Of a stretch of 44,612 bases of DNA, positions 34,624 to 42,310 are shown piece by piece. Origin of the DNA: Pseudanabaena sp. FACHB-2040 (GTDB lineage: Bacteria; Cyanobacteriota; Cyanobacteriia; Phormidesmidales; Phormidesmidaceae); contig NZ_JACJQO010000039.1 in the NCBI RefSeq assembly GCF_014696715.1, positions 1 through 44,612 on the forward strand. The letters are read 5' to 3'. The notes under the pieces are model-generated. The model was not told where the DNA came from, searched no databases, and was given only the letters and a program-made list of their open reading frames with translations. A program made the position numbers and the translations under genes. Position 1 is the first letter of the stretch, and the number at the start of each line of letters is the position of its first letter.

Positions 34624-36219
34624 ATGCACATGTATACGTTCGCCCGCAGAACGTTTCGATACTTGATGCTCACTATCGTCGCGGCCCTTGTCAGTTCAGT
34701 TGTAAGCTTTCCCCTCCTCGCCCAGCCTTCGTTCGACACGGCTCAGCTCGACACCTTCGTCAAGGAGATTATGGACGCCTATGACGTTCCCGGCGTCGGG
34801 CTCGCGGTCGTCGAAAACGGCGAAATTAGCTACGTCCGGGGTTACGGGGTCCGTGACGTGACCACTGAAGCACCCGTCACGCCCGACACCCAGTTCGCCA
34901 TCGGTTCGACCACCAAGTCGTTCACGGCGCTTGGCATGATGCTGCTCGTTGAGGAGGACCTCGTGGACCTCGACACGCCCGTCAGGACCTACCTGCCCGA
35001 GTTTAAGCTCTCCGACCCGGAGTCCACCCGCACGGCGACGGTCCGACACCTGCTCAGCCACACCACCGGCCTGGTGCGGACCGACGCCTCTACTTTCGAC
35101 ACGAGCGTCACCGCCGCGGACGTCATCGAGGCCGCCGCCACCACCCCGCTGGTCGGTAAACCAGGTGAAGTGTTCGTGTACAGCAACGTCAACACCATCA
35201 TCGCCGGGGAGATCATCGAACGAATCACGGGAAGGTCGTGGGAAGACTTCACCCGTGAGCGCATCCTCGAGCCCTTAGGCATGAGCACGGCGACGCTCTC
35301 TATAGAGGAGCTTAAACGGCAAGATAACGTTGCCCTGCCGCACGTACTCGACGTGCGCAACGGCCTGCAAACGACCGACTTCCTGATCTCCGAGGCCGAC
35401 GCCCCGGCGGGAGCGATTAACGCAAGCGCCGCCGAGATGGCCCGTTACGTGCGCTTCCAGCTCGGCGACGGTGCACCACTCGTGTCCCAAGCGAGCCTAA
35501 TGGAGATGCACAAAGGCCAGGTTGCCGCCCCCGACTTCAGCCTGCCGGGCACCGTCGCCGCCCGAGCTCAAGCGGTGGCCGCGCGCCCGGAGGATGTGCC
35601 GCCCGCGCTCGTCACGGACGCCGAGTACGGCTTCTATTGGGGCGTTGAGCGCTTTCTGGGGGAGAAGCTGGTGCAGCACAGCGGCAACGTGGACGGCCTT
35701 ACGGCTAACGTGACCCTGCTGCCCGAAAGCCGTTCGGGCGTGGTCGTCTTGGCGAATGCCGAAGGGGCCAACATCTTTATTGAGACCGTGCGCCTGCACG
35801 TTGCCCAACTCTTGCTCGGTCGCTCCAGCCCCGACGTGAACGCCATCTTGCAAGCGCAGCTCGAGGTGTTAGGTCAAGACAACGCGAGCCGAAAGGCTGA
35901 TCTGGAGGCAGCTCGCACCTACCAGCCCGAACGGGCCGAGTTGGTGCCTTGGGCAGGCACGTATGAGAGCCTCGCGGATCCTCAGCCGACCCAGGTGAGC
36001 GTGGTTGGTGGCCGCACCCTGATGCTCGAGTCCGGCTTTCAAGCGGTCCGCTTCTCAGTAGAACTGCTTCCGCTGGGCGGAGACCGCTTTATCGCGACCT
36101 CCCAGCCGCTGACGGGTTTTGTGGTCCGCTTTGTCGAGGGTGAGGGCGGGCGCACCATCGAGCTAGAAACCCTGCTCGGCGCGCAGCCGCTCGCCGTGCG
36201 GTGCGGAACAGATAATTGA
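34624..36219 (+). CDS. Exported serine beta-lactamase-like hydrolase (class C / PBP4-type)
   Basis: About 531 residues. An N-terminal signal peptide (LMLTIVAALVSSVVSFPLLA) precedes the beta-lactamase/transpeptidase-like domain. The SxxK motif is Ser95-Thr-Thr-Lys98, and the YxN motif is in VFVYSNVN (Tyr186). A C-terminal beta-rich domain of ~110 residues follows. Such enzymes act as esterases, D-aminopeptidases or PBP-like hydrolases; substrate unknown. I start it at the second in-frame ATG because GAGGT precedes it. The gene is very G+C-rich with no HIP1 site, clearly unlike the flanking DNA. Confidence 0.92.
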   Translation: MHMYTFARRTFRYLMLTIVAALVSSVVSFPLLAQPSFDTAQLDTFVKEIMDAYDVPGVGLAVVENGEISYVRGYGVRDVTTEAPVTPDTQFAIGSTTKSFTALGMMLLVEEDLVDLDTPVRTYLPEFKLSDPESTRTATVRHLLSHTTGLVRTDASTFDTSVTAADVIEAAATTPLVGKPGEVFVYSNVNTIIAGEIIERITGRSWEDFTRERILEPLGMSTATLSIEELKRQDNVALPHVLDVRNGLQTTDFLISEADAPAGAINASAAEMARYVRFQLGDGAPLVSQASLMEMHKGQVAAPDFSLPGTVAARAQAVAARPEDVPPALVTDAEYGFYWGVERFLGEKLVQHSGNVDGLTANVTLLPESRSGVVVLANAEGANIFIETVRLHVAQLLLGRSSPDVNAILQAQLEVLGQDNASRKADLEAARTYQPERAELVPWAGTYESLADPQPTQVSVVGGRTLMLESGFQAVRFSVELLPLGGDRFIATSQPLTGFVVRFVEGEGGRTIELETLLGAQPLAVRCGTDN

Positions 36220-36293
36220 CCGGGTACGCGTCGGTTTGATTTTTGATGTAGAGGTTTGAAAACTGCGCGCGGAACCTAACGTTGAGAACTGAG

Positions 36294-36519
36294 TCGTAAC
36301 GCGCTGCTGCGCTACGGCCCGTTAGTCGGCGTCGTGGGCAGCACCCTAATCTTCGCCCTTGCCCACGGCGTTAACGGGGTGTTCCCCGCGGCTCTAGTCG
36401 TTGGCCTCATCGCCGGTGAGGTGTTTCGGCGCAGCGGCTTGGTCTGGCTCGGCGTCGTCATCCACGCCGTCGTCAACCTGCCCACGGTCTTCGTGTTGGT
36501 GCTCATCAGAGCGTCCTGA
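36294..36519 (+). pseudogene. CPBP protease, C-terminal remnant
   Basis: The frame reads RNALLRYGPLVGVVGSTLIF, ALAHGVNGVFPAALVVGLIA and GEVFRRSGLVWLGVVIHAVV then NLPTVF. This is the second half of a CPBP protease with FALAHG and H..NL motifs. The EExxxR motif and everything before it are absent. It is G+C-rich, in the same foreign segment as both neighbours. Confidence 0.78.
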
Positions 36520-36639
36520 ACAACCAGCATCACTCGAAAGGAGTGTCTACCCATGACTCGCTTGTTCTCGAACCATCCGCCCGATTACGTCGAACGCACA
36601 TACAACGCCGCGCCAACCGCGCGCGCTTGGAGGAAACCC

Positions 36640-38400
36640 ATGCACACAGGAAAAACCTACGTCCGAAGCCTGCTCTTGCTCGGGGCACTGCTGCTTGTCC
36701 TTAATGCCCACGGGCAGTTCGCAGCCGCGCAGCCGCTCACGCCAGAGGCGACCGCGACTGCTGCAGTCGCCACCGCCGACAACGCGGTCACGCCCGCCGA
36801 GAACGACCGCGTTCCCCAAGGCGCGGCCTGGACGCAGCACTACTTTCCGTCCTCGGACGGCTCCGACGTTGAACTGCACGCCGACGTTCTGTTGCCCGAA
36901 GGACTGGCCGCAGGCGAAAAGGTGCCGGTGATCCTGGTGGTCGGGCCGTACTTGGGGCACTCCGGTCAAATAGCACTGGAAAACCACGCGCACACCGGCC
37001 CCTCCAACCGCTTCAATGACTTGATCGAAGGGGCCGACCTGTTCGAGCGCGGCTACGCCTTGGTCATGGTGGACCTGCGCGGCTTCGGCGGCTCGACCGG
37101 ATGCATGGACTTTGCGGGGCCGGGTGTGGAGGCCGATGTCAGGGCCGCAATCGACTGGGCCGCGACGCAGCCCTGGTCTACCGGTGCTGTCGGGATGTAC
37201 GGCAAGTCCGCCGACGCCATCACCGGCCTGATCGGCAACAACCTCAACCACGACGCGCTCAAGGCCGTCGTCGCGCAGGAACCCATCTGGGATGTGTACC
37301 GCAACTTCCGCTCGAACGGCGTCCCCCGCGCGACGATTGTCAGCATCCCCAACATCTATAACACCAGTGCCATGCTGCCCCAGATGCCCGACGACGACGA
37401 GCGTTACCGGACGAATGCCGAGTACGAGAAGACGCCCCCAGGCTTCTTTTGCCAATTTGACAACTTGGTCAAATACCAGATCGCCGATCCCGAGTCCGAT
37501 CACTGGACGACCCGTGACCTGGCGGAGCAGGCCAAGGGCACCGACACGTCACTGTTTTTCACGCAGGGCTTCCTCGAGTGGAGTACCGAAGCCGAGGCGA
37601 TGGAGGAGTTTCTCGCTAACCACCAGGGGTCGCAGCGTGGCTGGCTCGGCCCGTGGGAGCACGTGCGGGGCAACGACCGCTCTTTTGTGGACGGGCGGCT
37701 GGAGATGGGCCGCGAGGGCTGGTTCGACGAGGTGATCTCCTTCTACGACCAGTACCTCAAGGGCGTCGAACCGACCGTGGCCTACCCAGCCTACGTTGTG
37801 CAGGACAGTACCGGTGCCTGGCGTGCCCAGGACATCTGGCCGGTTGTGGAGTACTCCGCCACCATCCCGCTTGGCGGCGGGTCGTATCTGGACGACGGCC
37901 TGCTCGCCGGCCCCGCAGCCGAGGCACCCAACCGCTTCTTCGTCTGGTCCGCGCCGCTTGGGCAGCCAGTTCGCATTACCGGCACGCCGCGGGTATCGCT
38001 TGAGATCGAGGGCTACGGCAACATCATGGTCGACCTCTACGACGTTGCCCCCGATGGCAGCGCCGTCATATTCAATCAGCAGGTGGCGGTGGTGAAACCC
38101 GGCACGACAAGCTTCGAGCTGCGGTCGACAGACTGGACGCTGCCCGTCGGCCATGCGCTAGCCGTCGAGATCGGCACCATCCAGCCGGGGTTTGCGAGCG
38201 CAAACGACTGGGTCGACACGCCGTCCTACGAGACGATCATCGTCCGCGACGCGCGGCTTGAACTCGCCCTAGACGACCCGGCCAATGACACACCAACGCC
38301 CGGCGACCCTGCACCGCGGCTGGAGCTCCACCGGCAGTTGTTCACGGAAAAGCTGTCCCTCGGCACCCCGAGCTTCACGCTGCCGACGGGAGACCGCTGA
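36640..38400 (+). CDS. Exported CocE/NonD family hydrolase (X-Pro dipeptidyl-peptidase S15 type)
   Basis: About 586 residues. The N-terminus MHTGKTYVRSLLLLGALLLV ends near AHGQFAAAQP as a signal peptide. The S15-type alpha/beta hydrolase domain carries ALVMVDLRGFGGSTG and the nucleophile elbow GMYGKSADAITG (Ser of GKS), with LGPWEH probably giving the His. A C-terminal jelly-roll domain follows (PVRITGTPRVSLEIEGYGNI…). Likely substrates are esters, amides or X-Pro peptides in the periplasm. GGAGGAAA precedes 36640; an in-frame ATG at 36553 also has a fair ribosome site. It is G+C-rich without HIP1. Confidence 0.9.
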   Translation: MHTGKTYVRSLLLLGALLLVLNAHGQFAAAQPLTPEATATAAVATADNAVTPAENDRVPQGAAWTQHYFPSSDGSDVELHADVLLPEGLAAGEKVPVILVVGPYLGHSGQIALENHAHTGPSNRFNDLIEGADLFERGYALVMVDLRGFGGSTGCMDFAGPGVEADVRAAIDWAATQPWSTGAVGMYGKSADAITGLIGNNLNHDALKAVVAQEPIWDVYRNFRSNGVPRATIVSIPNIYNTSAMLPQMPDDDERYRTNAEYEKTPPGFFCQFDNLVKYQIADPESDHWTTRDLAEQAKGTDTSLFFTQGFLEWSTEAEAMEEFLANHQGSQRGWLGPWEHVRGNDRSFVDGRLEMGREGWFDEVISFYDQYLKGVEPTVAYPAYVVQDSTGAWRAQDIWPVVEYSATIPLGGGSYLDDGLLAGPAAEAPNRFFVWSAPLGQPVRITGTPRVSLEIEGYGNIMVDLYDVAPDGSAVIFNQQVAVVKPGTTSFELRSTDWTLPVGHALAVEIGTIQPGFASANDWVDTPSYETIIVRDARLELALDDPANDTPTPGDPAPRLELHRQLFTEKLSLGTPSFTLPTGDR

Positions 38401-38473
38401 CCCAAATCCTCTGCTGAATCGTGCTGTACGCACGACCCAGCACCAATAGGTTCACGAGTAGGAATACCATGTT

Positions 38474-38593
38474 TGCTTGCTCATCGTCGAGGGCAAACAG
38501 CACGGTGTGGTCTTCGTCGCCGGAAACGCCTGCATCGACGACTACCTAATCAATATCAATCTGCCCGACGACGGGACGACCTGCACCCTATGA
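38474..38593 (+). pseudogene. Alpha/beta hydrolase C-terminal relic 1 (TAP-like)
   Basis: The frame gives LLIVEGKQHGVVFVAGNACI then DDYLININLPDDGTTCTL, stop. That matches the last ~38 residues of exported TAP-like alpha/beta hydrolases (L…G..HG……C…...YL….LP..G..C). The catalytic His in QHG is present but the rest is lost. It lies at the 3' edge of the G+C-rich island. Confidence 0.7.
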
Positions 38594-38648
38594 CGATAAG
38601 TTCGCGAACGCTTGATAACAATTCTAGAATGAAGTTGAGGATAGAGTC

Positions 38649-39389
38649 ATGGTTGAGCATAAGAACTCTAGGCTGCAACTGTTTGAGTTGCTGTGGTTGG
38701 CAGGCATGGCTGTGGTGATGACCCTGGGGTTGCTGCCTTTGCCCTTGCTCCTAGAGGGTGCCCCACCTGCCGCCGTGGTCAGGCTACTGATGCTGGTGCA
38801 GCCCACGGTTTTGGTGTCGGTAGCGGTGCTGACAGGTGTGCTCTTGGCTCACCGGCTAGGGCTAATGGCACCAGGGGCAGAGGCTTTGGCCGTTGGGCGA
38901 TCGTGGCGGCAAGCCATGGTTCCTCAACTGTTGCCCGGTGTGGTGGGCGGGTTGATCAGCGGCGGACTACTGACGGCGATTACCCTGCTGTCTCGCCCGC
39001 TGCTGCCACCAGCCTATGGGGCGGCTGAGCCCACCCCGCTGCTAGTGCGATTTCTCTACAGCGGTATCACCGAAGAAATTCTGATCCGCTGGGGATTTAT
39101 GACGCTGCTGCTATGGCTAGGCTAGCGATTTGGGCAGCAGCGCCAGGGCAAACCCTAGGCTCGATGGGTGGTAGTCGCCTTTGCCGTCTCCTCCCTGGTG
39201 TTTGCTATGGCCCACTTGCCCTATGCGATCGCCCTAGGACTGCCTTTAACCCCAGCCCTAGTGGGGTTCTTGCTGATCCAAAATTCTTTAGTTGCAGGGG
39301 TTGCGGGGTATTTATTCTGGCGCTACGGGCTAGAGACTGCAATGATCGCCCACCTGACGGTTCATGCCGTGCTGGCCCCCATAGGCTGA
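38649..39389 (+). pseudogene. CPBP protease gene with two in-frame amber codons
   Basis: One continuous frame from ATG 38649 gives several membrane segments (MAVVMTLGLLPLPLLL, VVGGLISGGLLTAITLL) and the motif TEEILIRWGFM. TAG follows at 39123-39125 and again at 39156-39158, with CGATTTGGGCAGCAGCGCCA and 11 bp more between. It then continues without any shift: VVVAFAVSSLVFAMAHLPYA to LETAMIAHLTVHAVLAPIG. All CPBP motifs (EE..LIR, FAMAH, H…H) are in frame. The first TAG falls where relatives have Trp, fitting TGG to TAG. HIP1 occurs here (39223), so this is native-type DNA. Confidence 0.82.
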
Positions 39390-39417
39390 GGCATTGGTTG
39401 TATATACCAGTCAGTGG

Positions 39418-39458
39418 GCGCCGTACGGGGTGGTCGCCCCTACCACCCCGTACGGCGC
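39418..39458. repeat. Strong hairpin, 17-bp perfect stem
   Basis: GCGCCGTACGGGGTGGT (39418-39434) is exactly inverted at 39442-39458, with a 7-base loop CGCCCCT. No T-run follows. It resembles GGGGCG-containing palindromic intergenic repeats of cyanobacteria. It lies just after the CPBP pseudogene stop and just before the second hydrolase relic, so it may be a repeat insertion or a transcript-end structure. Confidence 0.7.
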
Positions 39459-39621
39459 TGGGGCCAGTCTGTCCGAGGCTCTCGGCGGCACCGTGCTCAC
39501 AGTCGAGGGAGAGCGGCACACCGTCGCCATAGAGAGCATCAACCCCTGCGTCAATGAGATCGTTGCCAACTACCTCATCAACCTTGAACTTCCCGCAGAA
39601 GGCGATCGCTGCCTCCTCTAG
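39459..39621 (+). pseudogene. Alpha/beta hydrolase C-terminal relic 2 (TAP-like)
   Basis: The frame reads GASLSEALGGTVLTVEGERH, TVAIESINPCVNEIVANYLI and NLELPAEGDRCLL, the same hydrolase C-terminus as at 38474-38593 but from a clearly different homologue. It starts at the hairpin and has no upstream catalytic part. The two relics flank the CPBP pseudogene. Confidence 0.72.
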
Positions 39622-39688
39622 CCACCCCAGTGCCAAAACTAAGGATTTAGAAATCCCTATCGACAATCGTACTGAACAGAGAAACACC

Positions 39689-40090
39689 ATGGATAAGCCC
39701 GAGTTTTTTGTCACCCCTGGCTATGGGGAATACATGCTGGATAAATTGCATTACTCGCAAGCGGTAAAAATTGGCAATCGAGTGGAGACATCAAGCCAAG
39801 GTGGTTGGGATGACGATCTGCAAATTCCCGAATTACTTTCGGACGAGATTGCTCAGGCATTTCGGAACGTAGAGCGAACCTTGGCCACTGCCGGTGCGGG
39901 TTGGGAGCATGTGGTTCACATCAATTCTTACCATGTTAGTGGGTTGCCCCCGGAGGTTAACGATGTGATGGTCAGGTTATATCGCCACTACATGCCCAAC
40001 CACGCCCCCATTTGGACACAGGTAGGCGTCGCGGCGCTTGGACTGTCCACAATGCGGATTGAAATCCGCGTGACTGCAATTGTTCCGTGA
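39689..40090 (+). CDS. RidA family protein, copy 2
   Basis: 133 residues, closely similar along the whole length to copy 1 at 33383-33784, with the same FFVTPGYGEYML start and MRIEIRVTAIVP end. Replacements near the pocket side include SSQGGW for SGQGGW and VSGLPPEVNDVMVRLYRH. The frame is open upstream to 39554, but the ATG at 39689 aligns with copy 1. The 3' flank is also shared with copy 1 for ~20 bp, showing that the duplication extended past the gene. Confidence 0.9.
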   Translation: MDKPEFFVTPGYGEYMLDKLHYSQAVKIGNRVETSSQGGWDDDLQIPELLSDEIAQAFRNVERTLATAGAGWEHVVHINSYHVSGLPPEVNDVMVRLYRHYMPNHAPIWTQVGVAALGLSTMRIEIRVTAIVP

Positions 40091-40095
40091 GTTTC

Positions 40096-40135
40096 GCATC
40101 AGCGGCAGCGCTGGTGACAGGGCTGCCGCTGATGC
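40096..40135. terminator. Hairpin after RidA copy 2
   Basis: GCATCAGCGGCAGC (40096-40109) is perfectly inverted at 40122-40135 with a 12-base loop, six bases after the RidA stop. There is no T-run, so a classic intrinsic terminator is not shown; transcript-end stabilisation is as likely. Copy 1 keeps only the left arm (GCATCAGTGGCAGC at 33790-33803). Confidence 0.5.
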
Positions 40136-40171
40136 GTAGAACGAAGCCTTTTATCGTAGCAAGATAGCATT

Positions 40172-40484
40172 ATGAATCATCGCTTCCTTTTACCTATCTC
40201 TTTAGTCATAGGTAGTGCAGGGATATTGCTTACTTTACCTATCTCAGCAGAGCTTAGTAATAGACTACATACTCCGCAGATTGCACAGCAACCAGAGATA
40301 AGTAATTCGACCGCCATAGATGATAGACCCTTAGACGGTGTAGACAGGCAAGAACGGCCGGATTGGGCCAGTTTCTTCGACGGCGCTGAGGCTCAAGGAA
40401 CGATTGTGATATTAGATCAGCGCGGAGGTACTCAGCAGCTGTGGGTCTACGACCAGGAGCGTGCTGACAGAGCTTATTCCCCAG
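40172..40484 (+). pseudogene. Class D beta-lactamase, N-terminal part only
   Basis: About 104 codons. A signal peptide MNHRFLLPISLVIGSAGILL precedes a linker. The class D start follows: ASFFDGAEAQGTIVILDQRG, then GTQQLWVYDQERADRAYSP, in which the next residues should be the S-T-F-K of the active site. Instead the sequence turns into an IS4-type transposase piece and stops after GRKQQ. The catalytic Ser and Lys and all later motifs are missing, so it gives no resistance. The assignment rests on the QGTIVI.DQR…V…ERA..RYSPASTFK pattern of cyanobacterial OXA-like enzymes. Confidence 0.8.
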
Positions 40485-40612
40485 GAAGGAAGCAGCAGTA
40501 AGTGGATGCTGCTGACAACCCTGGCGATAGGGAGCCTAGAGGCGGCGAAAGACAACCCGAGAAGATACGCCTTGCGCTGGCTCATAGAGCTGAACCAAGC
40601 ACAGTACCCCTA
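40485..40612 (+). pseudogene. IS4-type transposase fragment
   Basis: The frame overlapping the end of the beta-lactamase piece reads SSKWMLLTTLAIGSLEAAKD then NPRRYALRWLIE. This resembles the W.LLT.L.I.S...A......YALRWLIE region just before the catalytic Glu in IS4 (Tn5-like) transposases. About 40 codons remain, without ends or DDE residues apart from that Glu. It explains the interruption of the beta-lactamase gene. Confidence 0.6.
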
Positions 40613-40710
40613 CAAGAGGGGTCGAGTGGGCGGGACATGGGCGGCTCCAGAAGTACGTTATTTCGCTTAGTGGTGCAGCATGGACGGAGGTTGCGAGCTA
40701 GGATGTGATC

Positions 40711-41419
40711 GCGAAGCAGTGATAACTTAGAGTGCGCCTCTAAACAGCTTGAGATCTGGAGCGGCGAGATTAGTCTGTAGCTTGCTAGGAGGTAGTGTAG
40801 AGGGGCAGGGGCTTAGAGGCGTTGTAGGAGCAAAGTGGGTGGTAGAGAGTGCGGTTTGGGATGCGATCTCAATCAGGGACAACTCAGAATGCGATTTCAA
40901 AGGCTTGAGAACTGGAGCGGCGGTTCGGATAGTAGTGAAAATCTGCCGTTGTCCCGCAGCTGTAAGCCGATTTTGGATTTCAAAGTTTAGATTCCATAGC
41001 AACGGTAATCGCAGCTCTAAAACCGAGAATCCAAAATCGCGTAAGTCAGAATACCCGCCGATGACCACCCATGTTCTACAACATCTGCGAGATAGGGATG
41101 ATGACTGTTTCAGCCTTTGCGCGATCGCAATTGTGTTGTTTTAGAAGTGTCCCCACAAAGCTCCGATGTTAGGGATTAGAAGTTACTCAGGCATCATGGC
41201 CGAACAGTTGCTTGCGGCTTTGTGGATCAGATTGCGGCTATCAGCCCTGTCTTAAGGCGGTGCTCTGTATTTACCAGATTCTGATTTGGAATCGCACCCT
41301 GCTTTAGGTTGCTGCCCCCATCGGGTACAGTATTTTGCTTCGCTTAGGGAGTCGTTTGTCCTAGGCCAGCGACCTGACTTGGGACAAACGAAAACTCACA
41401 ATTACAGGACGACACATTT
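40711..41419. other. Non-coding stretch with degenerate repeats and a hairpin leader
   Basis: I see no gene. A loosely repeated unit occurs at about 40727-40770 and 40878-40925 (CTTGAGATCTGGAGCGGCG and CTTGAGAACTGGAGCGGCG), typical of cyanobacterial spacer repeats. TCGTTTGTCC (41352-41361) pairs perfectly with GGACAAACGA (41382-41391), ~30 bp before the MetE-derived gene. I looked for a cobalamin riboswitch, which often precedes metE, and did not find its conserved box. Confidence 0.55.
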
Positions 41420-41740
41420 ATGGCCATTCAGACCATGAGCCTCGGCTACGCCCGCATGGACAAACGCCGGGAGCTGAAGAAAGCGTTGGAAACCTTTTGG
41501 AGTGGGGTCTCTGGTGCCGATGCCCTGCTGACCACGCTCTATGACCTTGAGACCAAGCGTTGGCAAGCTCAGGTGAAGCAAATGCGCACTGGCATCGCTA
41601 ATTTGCCGACCGAGCAAATTGGGGCGAACCCCGACTGTGGCTCGAAGACCCGCCGCTGGGAAGAAGAGGTGCCCACTCTAAAAAATAGGGTAGCCGCCGC
41701 CCAAACTCTACGAGAGGAAATCTATGATGCCGCTCACTGA
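41420..41740 (+). pseudogene. metE: Cobalamin-independent methionine synthase reduced to its two ends
   Basis: One open frame of 106 codons. The first ~53 residues ([29 protein letters not shown]…[13 protein letters not shown]) match the start of MetE. The last ~45 ([20 protein letters not shown] then [20 protein letters not shown]) match its C-terminus, including the Cys of NPDCG that binds zinc. Roughly 650 residues between, with the other zinc ligands and folate site, are missing, and the frame is kept across the join. MetE activity is impossible. It could be a relic or an expressed miniprotein; it has no stop codon or frameshift. Confidence 0.82.
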
Positions 41741-42188
41741 TCTCTGGCAAAGTCATTCTGGCTACTGGCAGCCGCTGTTCATTCGTGAGAATCTTTTGCC
41801 CCTGGGCCATGCCGCTTGGGCCGGATACACCACCCAGGGGCGGGGGCTTGTGGTCTGTGATGTGGTGGGGAATTGCGCCACCCTCGACTGGCGTCGCGAT
41901 GCGGTGTGCTATAGCCTTCGGTTCGTTCCCCTGGTTAACGCACCAGCCTATCTTAGGCTCCAGGGATTGCCGAGCGATCGCATTGAGCGCCTGATCACAG
42001 CGGTGCAAACTTACTCCCCCGAACGCGACCTGCTGCTGGTGCTCAGCAGCGGTGGGCAGCCAGAGGTGAGTTGGCTGCAAAATCTAGCGATCGCTCCGCC
42101 TGCCTGCTACTGTCAAGTGTGCGCCCGCTGGGAGGAATTCAACGTCGTCCCTGGAGTTTACAGCTCTGAGTCTATCCACTGCGATTGA
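41727..42188 (+). CDS. Conserved-looking hypothetical protein
   Basis: About 153 residues, not recognised. [40 protein letters not shown] and [20 protein letters not shown] suggest a compact mixed alpha/beta protein with codon use like a real gene. The C-terminus has three cysteines in [15 protein letters not shown], a possible metal site. GAGAGGAAATCT precedes tandem ATGs at 41724/41727, and the start overlaps the end of the MetE-derived frame, so the pair may be translationally coupled. Confidence 0.65.
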   Translation: MPLTDLWQSHSGYWQPLFIRENLLPLGHAAWAGYTTQGRGLVVCDVVGNCATLDWRRDAVCYSLRFVPLVNAPAYLRLQGLPSDRIERLITAVQTYSPERDLLLVLSSGGQPEVSWLQNLAIAPPACYCQVCARWEEFNVVPGVYSSESIHCD

Positions 42189-42310
42189 TCCTGGGGCGAG
42201 CTCTCAGACCGTCGTCTTGCCGCCGTCAGGTGCCCTAGCTTAGCCAGCACAGACCAATTCCCCCTGTTTTCCTTCCACTCCAGTCCTAGACGAGAGCACA
42301 GACAACCCCA

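Noticed and set aside
36547-37503. Long minus-strand open frame opposite the CocE-type hydrolase
   Set aside because: It lies antisense to a well-supported gene in very G+C-rich DNA, where long antisense frames are expected; the translation is Gly/Val/Asp-rich with no domain.
40727-41068. Minus-strand 113-codon frame
   Set aside because: The translation is low-complexity (TTPLSPCPSTLPPSKLQ) and coincides with typical cyanobacterial spacer repeats.
41160-41419. Possible cobalamin riboswitch before the MetE-derived gene
   Set aside because: No B12-box sequence could be found; only a simple hairpin is supported.
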